DNA from: Bacteroidales bacterium
GTDB taxonomy: Bacteria; Bacteroidota; Bacteroidia; Bacteroidales; UBA1402
Length of the DNA: 57,329 nt
Reading direction: 5' to 3'
Assembly: GCA_028709215.1 (NCBI GenBank)
Contig: JAQVXI010000010.1
Span: 1 to 57,329, forward strand
Part shown: positions 1 to 8,595 of the stretch, one piece after another
How positions within the stretch are numbered: position 1 is the first letter of the stretch
Layout of the letters: each line of letters starts with the position of its first letter
The notes under the pieces: generated by a model
Told to the model about the DNA's origin: nothing
The model's input: only the letters and a program-made list of their open reading frames with translations
Databases searched by the model: none
Made by a program: the position numbers and the translations under genes

Positions 1-27
1 AAAGACCTGCAAATTGCAGGTCTTTTA
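1..27 (-). terminator. Intrinsic terminator of the tRNA-Arg gene
   Basis: A 10-bp perfect inverted repeat (AAAGACCTGC / GCAGGTCTTT) with a 5-base loop lies immediately 3' of the minus-strand tRNA. On the minus strand it is followed by T residues up to the window edge. It is placed to end the tRNA transcript. Confidence 0.75.
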
Positions 28-29
28 CG

Positions 30-101
30 TGATCCCGTGGAGACTCGAACTCCAATCGATGGAACCGGAATCCACTATTCTATCCATTGAACTACGGGAC
101 C
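30..101 (-). tRNA. tRNA-Arg (anticodon CCG)
   Basis: Read on the minus strand, this folds into a full cloverleaf. The acceptor stem is GGTCCCG/CGGGATC with one G-T wobble. The D-stem is GTTC/GAAT, the anticodon stem is GTGGA/TCCAT around loop TTCCGGT, and the T-arm is TGGAG-TTCGAGT-CTCCA. The anticodon CCG (plus-strand positions 66-68) reads the arginine codon CGG. The discriminator base is A and the 3' CCA is not encoded, as usual in Bacteroidota. Length is 72 nt. Confidence 0.95.
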
Positions 102-231
102 AAAACGGAGACAAAAATACAACAAAAAACGACAATCTGAAGCAAAAAACCCACATGCAAGGTAAAAAAACAATAAATCATGCATTTAGCATACGATTCG
201 GAAAAATCGCTTACATTTTGTCAAATTTTCT

Positions 232-239
232 TATATTTG
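232..239 (+). promoter_or_regulatory. -7 promoter element of asnA
   Basis: TATATTTG matches the Bacteroidota -7 consensus TAnnTTTG and lies 26 bases upstream of the asnA ATG. I see no TTTG at the expected 19-21 base distance upstream, so only the -7 half is supported. Confidence 0.55.
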
Positions 240-265
240 CAGCAATTTTCTAAAACGTTACACCC

Positions 266-1303
266 ATGAGTTACCTCATATTGCCCAAAAACTACGCTGC
301 TCTTGTTGACCTGAAGCAAACTGAGCAGGCCATCAAACTCATCAAGGACTTTTTTCAACAAAGTCTTGCATCCGAGCTGCGACTCAGAAGAGTGACTGCA
401 CCCCTATTTGTTTTATCCGGAAAAGGCATCAACGACAACTTATCCGGCAAAGAACGCCCCGTACATTTTGCCATTAAAGACATGGACGGTGTCGAAGCCG
501 AAATCGTACACTCGCTGGCCAAATGGAAGCGACTCACATTGGCAGAATACAACGTTGAAGAAAAATATGGCATCTACACCGATATGAATGCCATTCGCGC
601 AGACGAAGAATTGGGCAACCTGCACTCGCTGTATGTAGATCAATGGGACTGGGAATTGTGCATTTCCAAAGAAGACCGCAATATTCATTTCTTACGATCT
701 GTAGTCAAGCGCATCTACGCCGCCATTCGTCAAACCGAATACATGGTTTATGAGCAGTACCCACAGATTGCGCCTAGTCTTCCGGAAGAAATTACCTTCA
801 TCCATGCAGAAGAATTACTACAGCGTTACCCCAACATGAGTCCGAAGGAACGCGAAAACGAAATTACCAAACAATACAAAGCGGTATTTATTTTCGGCAT
901 CGGTGCCACGCTTTCCAACGGCCAAAAGCACGACGAACGCGCTCCCGACTATGATGATTGGGTAAGTACCAACGAAGACGGTTTTCAAGGCCTGAACGGC
1001 GACCTCTTGGTTTGGAACGAGGTACTGAACAGTTCACTGGAGCTCTCATCTATGGGCATTCGGGTCGATCGGGAAGCACTGCTGAAGCAACTGGAGCTCT
1101 GCGGTTGTGAAGACCGCAAAGAATTATACTTCCACCAGAAATTACTCAACAACGAATTACCGCTATGCATCGGAGGGGGCATCGGGCAGTCCCGATTGTG
1201 TATGTTCATCCTCAAAAAAGCGCATATTGGCGAGATTCAGGCCAGCATCTGGCCGGAGGAAATGCGTCAAACCTGTGAAGAACACGGCATGTTCCTAATC
1301 TAA
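266..1303 (+). CDS. asnA: Aspartate--ammonia ligase (asparagine synthetase A)
   Basis: Makes asparagine in the cytoplasm from aspartate, ammonia and ATP by an adenylate intermediate. It is the ammonia-dependent enzyme related to class II aminoacyl-tRNA synthetases, not the glutamine-dependent AsnB. The 345-residue length and colinear sequence fit the family: an N-terminal segment with SGKGINDNLSG, a central DQWDWE stretch near residue 127, and a C-terminal GGGIGQSR motif that resembles the class II synthetase motif 3. The start is an ATG 26 bases after a -7 element. It is monocistronic, with a bidirectional terminator between it and the convergent DUF5715 gene. Confidence 0.95.
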   Translation: MSYLILPKNYAALVDLKQTEQAIKLIKDFFQQSLASELRLRRVTAPLFVLSGKGINDNLSGKERPVHFAIKDMDGVEAEIVHSLAKWKRLTLAEYNVEEKYGIYTDMNAIRADEELGNLHSLYVDQWDWELCISKEDRNIHFLRSVVKRIYAAIRQTEYMVYEQYPQIAPSLPEEITFIHAEELLQRYPNMSPKERENEITKQYKAVFIFGIGATLSNGQKHDERAPDYDDWVSTNEDGFQGLNGDLLVWNEVLNSSLELSSMGIRVDREALLKQLELCGCEDRKELYFHQKLLNNELPLCIGGGIGQSRLCMFILKKAHIGEIQASIWPEEMRQTCEEHGMFLI

Positions 1304-1320
1304 ACGACATCGATCATGCA

Positions 1321-1348
1321 AAAAAAACCGGCTTAAGCCGGTTTTTTT
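1321..1348. terminator. Bidirectional intrinsic terminator (asnA / DUF5715 gene)
   Basis: A perfect GC-rich inverted repeat (ACCGGC-TTAA-GCCGGT core) is flanked by an A-run on the left and a T-run on the right. It can therefore stop transcription arriving from either of the two convergent genes. Confidence 0.85.
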
Positions 1349-1353
1349 TATTG

Positions 1354-2121
1354 CTAACGGTTTACCGTAATGTGGTAACAGGCCTGCCGCACTTCCTGAA
1401 CCACGCGACAACGGCCTTCTGATGAAAGCTCCGTGAGCACTTCGGCCAAAGGATGTCTCAGCATATCGTGACGACAAAATCCTTCCGGGGCATGCGTCTC
1501 GTGCATGGGCAAAAATTCCTTATAGGTGATATCAATGGTTGTCCCGTACAAATGTGCCGACATGTTTTTTGTCGCATTGGCGTTGCGTTTACCCAAACCA
1601 TACTGACTTTCCATCGTACGAAGCACCGAACTCACCAGCAAATAATGCGGATCAATGCCCAGCGACTTCAACTTCGTTTGAAAACGTTTTCCGATTTCTT
1701 CCATCAAATCGATGGCTTCCGGAACCAAATAGGGATAGGAGTGCGTCAGATTTTGCACCCTGTAATGGGAGTCGTCTTCGACTTTCTTCAATTTTCTACG
1801 TCGGAGTAATCCGGAAATCTGGGCCTCAAAATCGGCATTTGTCTCAAAAGGGGTTATACCCAACCGTCGGGCACTTTCCAAATGCAAGTCGTTGTTATCC
1901 TTTAAACGCCCCACCTTCCAATGCTTGGTCGAGATCAATCGACAGGTCGGGCACGTACCATTTTTATAAAACTCAGCATCCGATTCGGCCACCGTTGCCT
2001 CCCGATGTTCCATACGCCGTTCCGACCACCCGGATGCGTAACGGATCAATCCGGTCAATGCCAAGCACGAACAAAAACCCAATACAAAAAAAATACTACT
2101 GACCTGTTTAAAACGACTCAT
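1354..2121 (-). CDS. DUF5715-type putative M15-like peptidase, membrane-anchored
   Basis: A 255-residue protein with one N-terminal hydrophobic segment (about residues 8-28, signal anchor or lipoprotein-like with Cys17/Cys19). It has a CPTC pair at 57-60 and a C-terminal domain carrying S188-A-H190-x6-D197. That matches the SxHxxGxAxD zinc signature of VanY/DacB-type M15 peptidases. E243 and H250 near the C-terminus could be the catalytic base and third zinc ligand. I infer a periplasmic carboxypeptidase or endopeptidase acting on peptidoglycan stems. This is the type of protein annotated DUF5715 in Bacteroides. The ATG start is clear. It is divergent from ung, and the function is not proven. 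Confidence 0.7.
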   Translation of the reverse strand: MSRFKQVSSIFFVLGFCSCLALTGLIRYASGWSERRMEHREATVAESDAEFYKNGTCPTCRLISTKHWKVGRLKDNNDLHLESARRLGITPFETNADFEAQISGLLRRRKLKKVEDDSHYRVQNLTHSYPYLVPEAIDLMEEIGKRFQTKLKSLGIDPHYLLVSSVLRTMESQYGLGKRNANATKNMSAHLYGTTIDITYKEFLPMHETHAPEGFCRHDMLRHPLAEVLTELSSEGRCRVVQEVRQACYHITVNR

Positions 2122-2136
2122 GTTAAAAAGAATGGT

Positions 2137-2144
2137 TAGATTTG
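2137..2144 (+). promoter_or_regulatory. -7 promoter element of ung
   Basis: TAGATTTG matches TAnnTTTG. It overlaps the TTG codon at 2142 that would open a longer reading frame, so that upstream codon is unlikely to be transcribed. This favours the ATG at 2178 as the true ung start. Confidence 0.6.
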
Positions 2145-2177
2145 CATGATAAGTCTGACTACAGCAAACTTTTAAAA

Positions 2178-2843
2178 ATGGACGTAAATATAGACATTTC
2201 GTGGAAAAAACAGCTCCAATCGGAGTTTGAAAAAGACTATTTTGTCAAACTGACTCAATTTGTCAGAAGCGAATATCAACAATACAACGTATATCCCAAG
2301 GGCAAGGATCTGTTTCATGCATTTAACAGCTGTCCGTTCGATCAGGTCCGGGTGGTAATTTTAGGCCAAGACCCCTACCACGAACCCGGCCAGGCACACG
2401 GATTGTGCTTTTCCGTACCCGATGGCTGCAAACGGCCTCCATCCCTTCAAAACATATTCAAGGAAATCCAGTCGGATTTGGGATACACACCCCATGCTTC
2501 GGGAGACCTGACCCGCTGGGCAACGCAAGGCATTTTGCTGATCAACGCAACCTTAACGGTCCGGGCACACCAGGCAGGATCGCACCAAAACAAGGGTTGG
2601 GAAACGTTTACGGATGCCGTGGTCCAGCGTCTGGCCGAACAGCGAACGGGACTGGTTTTCCTACTTTGGGGCAGCTATGCTCAAAAGAAAGGCAACGTGA
2701 TCGACACGCACAAACACCTGGTTCTTCGTTCCGCCCACCCTTCACCCTTGGCAGCGTATCGGGGATTTTTCGGCTGCAAACATTTCAGCAAAACAAACGA
2801 GTGGTTATCAGAAAAAGGAGAAACGCCTATTGACTGGAGGTAA
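2178..2843 (+). CDS. ung: Uracil-DNA glycosylase (family 1)
   Basis: Removes uracil from DNA as the first step of base excision repair. The 221-residue protein carries the water-activating motif GQDPYHEPGQAHG with the catalytic Asp, the uracil-recognition stretch following it (GLCFSV), and the C-terminal HPSPLAAYRGFFG minor-groove loop with the conserved His. An in-frame extension to a TTG at 2142 exists. I reject it because the -7 promoter lies there and because Ung proteins normally begin near MDVxIxxSWK. It converges with the LptD-like gene with no intergenic base: its TAA is followed directly by the other gene's stop. Confidence 0.96.
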   Translation: MDVNIDISWKKQLQSEFEKDYFVKLTQFVRSEYQQYNVYPKGKDLFHAFNSCPFDQVRVVILGQDPYHEPGQAHGLCFSVPDGCKRPPSLQNIFKEIQSDLGYTPHASGDLTRWATQGILLINATLTVRAHQAGSHQNKGWETFTDAVVQRLAEQRTGLVFLLWGSYAQKKGNVIDTHKHLVLRSAHPSPLAAYRGFFGCKHFSKTNEWLSEKGETPIDWR

Positions 2844-5558
2844 TCAATAGCCCCAAATGACATTATCATTGGGGTTCTGATGCTGTTCATACTTCAAGTC
2901 CTGAAGCATGGCCGATTTGACACGAACGGAAAAATTATACGACTTATATCGGCCGATGGGAATAAAGCTGGCCGACATTTCCCAACAATGCAGGTCGCGG
3001 GTAACCGAACAATTCATGGTCGAAAACTCCTTGTATTGAAAATTGTAGCTGGTAGAGGCATTAAAACGCCATTTATCCGTCAGTGCAATGTTTCCACTCA
3101 AGCTCATATTTTGTGTCAGCCGGTAATCAAAATCCATTTTCTCTTTGTTGAATGTAGAGCGACTGTAACGCAACGAGTAGCTCATATTGATGCTCCAAGG
3201 GATCTTTAACGGCTGATACAGCGAGGCTTCGGGATCGTACACAAGCGCCTTTGCTTCGGCATCGGTTTCGGAAGATTCGGAATCGACTGAGGCATCGACA
3301 GAGGAATCCTCGGTTTCCTTCTTCTCCTTTTTCTTAAACGTTTGGTTGTTTATCGTATAGGAAAACGATGTACCTGTACCGGTAAGCTTACCGGGAATGC
3401 GATTTTTGGACCACTGGGTCGTGTTGACTTTGACCGGATTGCCGGCAGCATTCAATTCATAGGTGTAGGGATCAAACGAACCACTCAGATTGAGCGTATA
3501 GAGCGTTCCAAATTTGATCCGGATGTTGGCGGAAATATCGCTCCAGTTCAAGCTGTCGGCAGCCATATTGTAACCGGATCCAAACGAGAAATTATCGATC
3601 AGGCTGATCTTCTTAAACACCGTGCTGGTATCCGTCTCCTGTTTTACCTTCATCTCCAGATTGTTGGTCACACTAAAGTTGACACTTCCGGACTCACCCC
3701 GGCCGGGTGTTCCGTACAAACCGTTTGAATAGCGTGAGTATTCCAGAACCTGTGTTTTTCCGGCCGGATCGACATAGGACACTTCATCGTAGTAGCCGAA
3801 CCATTCTCTTCCGTAATCCGGTCGATAGGACAGCGAAACCGTTGGGGTGATCACGTGGCGGATGGTGCTGATCTTATCGCCAAAGATCGATTGAAGCGGT
3901 TGATAATATCCATACAGTTTGGTAGAAGCACTCACGCTACCCGATGCATCCCAGACGCGGTTGAAGCCCCAGGTTGTGTCGGTCAGCACCTCGTTGCGCT
4001 CGTAATCGTAGTGCTTATCCAACGAGCTGCTGTACCAACGTTCAGTATAGGAAAAAGAGGGTGTGATGTTGATGTAGTTGAGGACACTAAAGGTGGCCGA
4101 TACCGGTATGCTGTGTTGAATCCCGTTTCGCCAGTCTTTTATGATATTTTTCTTTAAGAAGTCACGCTCTTTGACCTCGCTGATGCTATTGGAAAAAGAG
4201 CCGGAATAACCAACCCGGATTTTTTCGTACCAGCGTTCACTTCCGACGGCATTTTTACGGGCAAACGGACTGATGGTCGACATGCTCACACGCAAACTGG
4301 GCAAACTGACCGTCAAAACGGAGTCGCGGCTTCGTTGGGAAACGTTGGCACTCATGCTCATCGAAAAGGGGCTCTCGGGAAAACGTTGCGAAAAACTGAC
4401 CGACGAGCTCTTTGTATTGTTTGAGAAGGCCTGCGGGTTGTAATAGGAATTCAAATCACTACGGCTGTAGCCGCTGGTTGCAAAATTGACACTGGCAGAA
4501 AAACTGCGGTTGGGATTGGCTTTGGCATCCTGAGCATGGCTCCAGGTCAAGCTGAAGTTATTGGTTTTTGCGTAATCGGGCAGACTTTTTTCACTGGTCA
4601 CGGTTTCCAAAAAGGAAAGATTGAAACTTCCGGAGTACTTGTATCGCACCCGATAGGCCGAACGCGCCCGTAAGCCCCAGGACCCTTTTGAATAAACTTC
4701 GCCGGTCAAGGCCAAATCAACGTAATCACTAAAGGCAAAGTAATAGCCTCCATCCTTTAAATAAAAGCCTCTGGACAACTCATCCCCATAAGATGGCGTA
4801 AGGATACCGGAAGAGTATTTGCTGGTAAAGGGGAAGTAGCCAAAGGGGATAAACAAAGGGAGATGAACATCCTCCATGACCAAGTGAGCCGGGCCGGAAA
4901 CGATGTATTCACCCGGCCGGACTTTTGCCTTGCTCAAGGCCAGGTAAAAATGTGGGTGGTCGTGATTCTCGCAAGTGGTATATTTTCCATCGATCATACA
5001 CAATTCTTCCGGTGTGACGCGCTTGGTCTGACCGCTGACCACATAACCTTCTCCCTGCTGGGTGACAACCTGAGAAATCATGCCCTTTCCGCTCTTGAAG
5101 TTGTATTTGATTTCATCGGCTTTGTACTCACCGCTTTTGTCCTTAAAAACCGGTTTTTCGATCACGGCATTGCTGCTGTCTTTACGACCGACGGCGGTCA
5201 TCAACGAACTGTCTACATCCATACGGATAAATCCGGCATCCAGATTCAGATCGCCGTATTGTACTTTTGCAGCACCATACAACTGAGCGACACCGGCTCC
5301 AAAAAATACCAGCGAATCGGTCGATTCGTAGCGGACGATTTCATTGATGGCGTCTTTCTTTTTTACGGCAAGGGTATCGGCAGTCGAGTCTGCTACGGCT
5401 ACCGTATCGGCCAGGATAAGCGTGTCGGCTTGCTGCAACGCATCCGATGTAGGCACATTTACCTGACCTCCTACCGGGCTTAGGGGCCACAGAAGGCAGC
5501 AGGTCAGCAATAAAAAGCCAACCCAGATGCTGGTTGGGAGTCGACGGAAAAGCGTCAT
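2844..5558 (-). CDS. Putative LPS-assembly outer-membrane protein, LptD-like
   Basis: A predicted outer-membrane protein that would insert lipopolysaccharide or lipooligosaccharide into the outer leaflet. From the chosen start (904 residues) it has a signal peptide with a strong hydrophobic core, then an OstA/LptA-like beta-jelly-roll segment (about residues 60-200, containing YGAAKVQYGDLNLDAGFI). The long remainder is rich in alternating aromatic/polar beta strands, consistent with a large barrel. An acidic low-complexity insert (DSSVDASVDSESSETDAEAK) lies near residue 765. Bacteroidota LptD homologues are very divergent, so no symbol is given. The longer frame begins at a TTG inside the -7 element, so the ATG at 5558 is preferred. 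Confidence 0.78.
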   Translation of the reverse strand: MTLFRRLPTSIWVGFLLLTCCLLWPLSPVGGQVNVPTSDALQQADTLILADTVAVADSTADTLAVKKKDAINEIVRYESTDSLVFFGAGVAQLYGAAKVQYGDLNLDAGFIRMDVDSSLMTAVGRKDSSNAVIEKPVFKDKSGEYKADEIKYNFKSGKGMISQVVTQQGEGYVVSGQTKRVTPEELCMIDGKYTTCENHDHPHFYLALSKAKVRPGEYIVSGPAHLVMEDVHLPLFIPFGYFPFTSKYSSGILTPSYGDELSRGFYLKDGGYYFAFSDYVDLALTGEVYSKGSWGLRARSAYRVRYKYSGSFNLSFLETVTSEKSLPDYAKTNNFSLTWSHAQDAKANPNRSFSASVNFATSGYSRSDLNSYYNPQAFSNNTKSSSVSFSQRFPESPFSMSMSANVSQRSRDSVLTVSLPSLRVSMSTISPFARKNAVGSERWYEKIRVGYSGSFSNSISEVKERDFLKKNIIKDWRNGIQHSIPVSATFSVLNYINITPSFSYTERWYSSSLDKHYDYERNEVLTDTTWGFNRVWDASGSVSASTKLYGYYQPLQSIFGDKISTIRHVITPTVSLSYRPDYGREWFGYYDEVSYVDPAGKTQVLEYSRYSNGLYGTPGRGESGSVNFSVTNNLEMKVKQETDTSTVFKKISLIDNFSFGSGYNMAADSLNWSDISANIRIKFGTLYTLNLSGSFDPYTYELNAAGNPVKVNTTQWSKNRIPGKLTGTGTSFSYTINNQTFKKKEKKETEDSSVDASVDSESSETDAEAKALVYDPEASLYQPLKIPWSINMSYSLRYSRSTFNKEKMDFDYRLTQNMSLSGNIALTDKWRFNASTSYNFQYKEFSTMNCSVTRDLHCWEMSASFIPIGRYKSYNFSVRVKSAMLQDLKYEQHQNPNDNVIWGY

Positions 5559-5578
5559 GCGATAGCCTGATTTGGGCG

Positions 5579-5586
5579 CAAAGGTA
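5579..5586 (-). promoter_or_regulatory. -7 promoter element of the LptD-like gene
   Basis: The minus strand reads TACCTTTG, a perfect TAnnTTTG, about 20 bases upstream of the chosen ATG at 5558. No clear TTTG lies upstream. Confidence 0.55.
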
Positions 5587-5629
5587 AACAAAACTACTTG
5601 TATTCTGAAAAAGGATGTGTGAAACGAAC

Positions 5630-6184
5630 TTAAAACAAATGCGATGCTCCAAAGCGTTCACACCAACGATCAAATCGCATCAAACCGGCGTCCCCATACC
5701 GTTTTACGCCTTCACGTACTTCCTGAACCGTCTTGGGACGGCTCGTTTGGGATTTGGAAAAAAACAAATCCGAAAAACAGATGAGTTCCTCCTCCAGGGA
5801 TATCGGCATCATGTCCCGTATGGGCAAAGGGAGTCCCTGACGCACAATATCGTCTTGGGTCAAACCCGTACCCGTATGTCGTTCACAGACCAGTGCATGC
5901 TTGGGAAGGCCTTCCTTTTCCAACAATGCTCTACCCAAATATCCGTGACAGATATAAGGATACGAACCGGTACACCGTATTTTCGGTGCATTCGTTTGAA
6001 AAACACCGATATCATGAAGCAAGGCCGCTTCTTCGATAAAAACCCGATCGACCGAACCGCTCGGCAACGGAGCAGCCAATGCAAGAGCTGCGTCAGCAAC
6101 CTGACGACTGTGGCGATAGACCAAGTCGTACAAACCGGGATATGCATCCAAATATTGATGCAAAAGCGCTGTTATGTGTTTCAT
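5630..6184 (-). CDS. HD-domain phosphohydrolase-like protein
   Basis: A 184-residue cytoplasmic protein of the metal-dependent HD superfamily. The first His lies in VYRHSRQVA, the diagnostic HD pair is in ALLHDIGVF, and further histidines follow in ICHGYLG and CERHTGTG. This is the H...HD...H...H arrangement of the subgroup that includes small Bacteroidota HD proteins and phosphodiesterases. The substrate cannot be deduced; nucleotides or cyclic nucleotides are usual for the family. Three in-frame ATGs occur (6235, 6199, 6184). I chose 6184 because family proteins start close to the first helix (MKHITALLHQ) and the upstream residues look non-coding. Confidence 0.75.
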   Translation of the reverse strand: MKHITALLHQYLDAYPGLYDLVYRHSRQVADAALALAAPLPSGSVDRVFIEEAALLHDIGVFQTNAPKIRCTGSYPYICHGYLGRALLEKEGLPKHALVCERHTGTGLTQDDIVRQGLPLPIRDMMPISLEEELICFSDLFFSKSQTSRPKTVQEVREGVKRYGDAGLMRFDRWCERFGASHLF

Positions 6185-6219
6185 ATCACAGGATTCCATG
6201 CACAAAGAAATGCAAAACT

Positions 6220-6251
6220 TTTGGCTTCTACGCATATTTACGTTATTTTTG
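6220..6251 (+). promoter_or_regulatory. Full Bacteroidota promoter of the amidase-MlaD operon
   Basis: TTTG at 6220-6223, a 20-base spacer, then TATTTTTG at 6244-6251. This is an exact match to the TTTG-N19-21-TAnnTTTG architecture. The amidase ATG follows at 6271. Confidence 0.75.
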
Positions 6252-6270
6252 CCTGACTAATAAAAGCCAC

Positions 6271-7359
6271 ATGCGCACACATTTTCCGCATCGTATGATG
6301 GGGCTGCTAGCCCTTCTGATTTGTGTTGCAGCTTCTGCCCTTTCCGCAGAAGTCTTTACCGTCGTCATCGATCCGGGACATGGAGGTAAGGATCCGGGAG
6401 CGTTGGGCACCCTCGTTCGCGAAAAAGACGTCGTCCTCGATGTCGGTCTACGCTTGGGCAAAGGCATACGACAGAAACATCCGGACGTAAAAATCATTTA
6501 CACACGAGATACAGACGTATTCATTCCGCTCCAAAACAGGGCAAACATCGCAAACAAGGCCAAAGCCGACCTATTCATTTCCATTCATGCGGACTGGGCT
6601 CCCAATAAAACGGCCAAAGGCGCCTCGACGTTTACCCTAGGACAAAACCGCAGCAAAGAAAACCTGGAGATTGCCAAACGGGAAAACTCCGTAATCCTGC
6701 TGGAAGAAGACTACCAACAACGATACGAAGGCTTTGATCCCAACTCAGCAGAATCCTACATCATGTTTCAGTTTATGCAGGACAACTACATGAACCAAAG
6801 CATCCATTTCGCCTCTACCCTGCAACAGCGATTTATCGCCAACGGAAGAGCCGACCGGGGTGTGCGGCAAGATGTTTTTCTGGTCTTGCGCAACACCAGC
6901 ATGCCCTCCGTGTTAGTCGAACTGGGCTTTTTGACCAATCCCGAAGAAGAGCGCTTCCTAAGCAGCCAAAGCGGACGACAAAAATTGGCCAACAGCATTC
7001 TGGATGCCTTCACAGCATTCAAAACCGAATACGACCAAAAAAACGGTCTGAAGAATGAAAACGGATCACAGGCCACTTCTACCCAGGCAGATCCGAGCGG
7101 GCTTGTTTACCGCGTTCAAACCATGCTTTCTCCCTCCGCACTCCCCACCCGGGACAGTCGCTTTAAAGGCATCAAAATGGACCATTACGTCGAGAAGGGT
7201 TATTACAAATATACGGTAGGTGCCTTTAGCAGTTTTCATAGGGCCAACGAAAAGCGTAAAGAATTGAGCAAACAATTTCCGGACGCATTCGTAGTTTCCT
7301 TCCTGAACGGCGAACGCATTCCGGTCAATGAAGCACGCAAACGAACCAACGAACAATAA
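6271..7359 (+). CDS. N-acetylmuramoyl-L-alanine amidase with C-terminal SPOR-like domain
   Basis: Periplasmic Amidase_3 (AmiA/B/C type) that cleaves the amide bond between MurNAc and the stem peptide, probably in daughter-cell separation. From the ATG at 6271 it is 362 residues: a signal peptide (MRTHFPHRMMGLLALLICVAASALSA), then the catalytic domain with zinc-binding VIDPGHGGKDPGA, a Glu in the following segment, SIHADW, and the catalytic Glu in VLVELGFLTNPEE. A C-terminal domain of about 75 residues (GLVYRVQ...VVSFLNGERI) has the strand pattern of SPOR septal-peptidoglycan binding domains. The longer open frame to 6079 runs upstream of the promoter and is rejected. It is followed after 2 bases by mlaD. 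Confidence 0.92.
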   Translation: MRTHFPHRMMGLLALLICVAASALSAEVFTVVIDPGHGGKDPGALGTLVREKDVVLDVGLRLGKGIRQKHPDVKIIYTRDTDVFIPLQNRANIANKAKADLFISIHADWAPNKTAKGASTFTLGQNRSKENLEIAKRENSVILLEEDYQQRYEGFDPNSAESYIMFQFMQDNYMNQSIHFASTLQQRFIANGRADRGVRQDVFLVLRNTSMPSVLVELGFLTNPEEERFLSSQSGRQKLANSILDAFTAFKTEYDQKNGLKNENGSQATSTQADPSGLVYRVQTMLSPSALPTRDSRFKGIKMDHYVEKGYYKYTVGAFSSFHRANEKRKELSKQFPDAFVVSFLNGERIPVNEARKRTNEQ

Positions 7360-7361
7360 TT

Positions 7362-8261
7362 ATGAAACGAAACATACGACGGGAAGCCAAAATCGGCCTG
7401 ACGGTACTGGTCGCCTTTGCTATATTTATCTGGGGACTAAACTTCCTAAAAGGCATCAACTTATTCAAACCCGGAAACTACTACGTAGTAGAATTCACAC
7501 AAGTAGACGGATTGGTTAAATCCAGTCCTGTACTACTGGATGGTTTTCAAGTCGGGCTGGTGCGCGAAATATCCTACAAATACGATCGACCCGGACACAT
7601 CGAAGTACTTTTGGACGTGAACCGAAAACTACGCATTCAGGAAGGCAGCGAGGCCGTTCTGGTCGGAAGCCTGATGGGCAGCCCGAATATTGAGCTCAAG
7701 CTCAACGCCAACGGTCAGCGTATACTCAAACCGGGAGAAGCCCTGATAGCCAAACGCGAAGCAGGTTTGATGGATCAGATCAGCGACAGCCTGATGCAAC
7801 AGGTACAACAACTGGTTCAACGCACCGACCAACTGCTTGCCGGCGTGGAAGTGCTGATCAACGACGGCAGCTTATCCAATACCATACATAGTCTTGAGCA
7901 AACGGCTACCGAGTTGCAAGGACTTTCAGCCGGCTTGAACCGTACGGTCCAAAACGACCTGCCCGGCATCATGAGCCATGTAGAACAACTGACTGGAGAC
8001 ATCGGCGTGATCACCGGACAACTCAGCAGCATCGATTTTAAAGCAACCATGAGCAAAGTGGACCACACCCTGGATGGACTTGGCGCACTGACCGTCAAAT
8101 TGAACAGCCCAAACAACAGCATGGGCATGTTGCTGAACGACGACGCCTTGTATGTAAACCTCAATCAAACCGCCGATCATGCCAGCAAATTATTGCTTGA
8201 CTTAAAAGAGCGCCCCAAACGTTACGTGCATTTTTCAATCTTTGGCAAATCGGATCGATAG
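7362..8261 (+). CDS. MlaD/Mce-family lipid-transport substrate-binding protein
   Basis: A 299-residue inner-membrane-anchored periplasmic protein. A single N-terminal helix (about residues 12-30) precedes an MCE domain (about residues 36-115, starting YYVVEFTQVDGLVKSSPVLLDGFQVG). A long helical region follows with many SxL/QxT repeats, probably coiled coil. MCE proteins bridge inner and outer membranes in phospholipid transport with an MlaE permease and MlaF ATPase. No mlaE or mlaF lies next to it here, so its partners must be elsewhere. Pairing with an amidase two bases upstream is common in Bacteroidota and suggests a shared cell-envelope transcript. Confidence 0.88.
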   Translation: MKRNIRREAKIGLTVLVAFAIFIWGLNFLKGINLFKPGNYYVVEFTQVDGLVKSSPVLLDGFQVGLVREISYKYDRPGHIEVLLDVNRKLRIQEGSEAVLVGSLMGSPNIELKLNANGQRILKPGEALIAKREAGLMDQISDSLMQQVQQLVQRTDQLLAGVEVLINDGSLSNTIHSLEQTATELQGLSAGLNRTVQNDLPGIMSHVEQLTGDIGVITGQLSSIDFKATMSKVDHTLDGLGALTVKLNSPNNSMGMLLNDDALYVNLNQTADHASKLLLDLKERPKRYVHFSIFGKSDR

Positions 8262-8595
8262 GTTTTATTGCTTACAGATTGAAAGCACAAAAGATAAAAA
8301 AACAAAAAAATACGATTTAACGAAAATATAACCCCGCATCCTAAACCATTACAGGCAGGGAGATTCCGTTATATAAGTGCCAAAATTTCTTATTTGACTG
8401 CCAATCTTGCAAGGCCTTAAATGTTAGGCTATTACAAAACTGTTTCAATTTAAATATCTATCAATCAGGTGTTTAACCTAATCAACTGAGGTCAAAGCAG
8501 ATAGACATATACCAGAATTAATCGATTTTTTCGCGTTTGTTTTATCCGTTTTTTTTTCAAAAATTTGCATTCCACTAAAAAAATTGAAAGTAGAA
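8262..8595. other. Gene-free interval upstream of dnaA
   Basis: A 334-base AT-rich region with no convincing reading frame. I looked for DnaA boxes (TTATnCACA) and found no cluster, only a single weak TTATCCG-type match near 8542. It also lacks an obvious hairpin terminator for mlaD. The only clear element is the dnaA promoter at its right end. It could hold an origin-proximal element or a small RNA, but nothing in it proves so. Confidence 0.5.
8536..8567 (+). promoter_or_regulatory. Probable dnaA promoter
   Basis: TTTG at 8536-8539 is followed after a 20-base spacer by AAAATTTG at 8560-8567, a one-mismatch -7 element. It predicts a leader of roughly 25 bases to the ATG at 8596. Confidence 0.5.

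Noticed and set aside
14-253. 79-residue open frame at the left edge
   Set aside because: It runs antisense through the tRNA-Arg and the asnA promoter, has no family resemblance and no initiation context.
1539-2102. 187-residue open frame opposite the DUF5715 gene
   Set aside because: It is a mirror of the coding strand, rich in Pro, Ser and Arg as expected for an antisense shadow. The minus frame has an M15-like motif, so that is the gene.
8262-8595. Chromosome origin next to dnaA
   Set aside because: I found no DnaA-box cluster or AT-rich unwinding repeat series. An origin cannot be called from proximity to dnaA alone.
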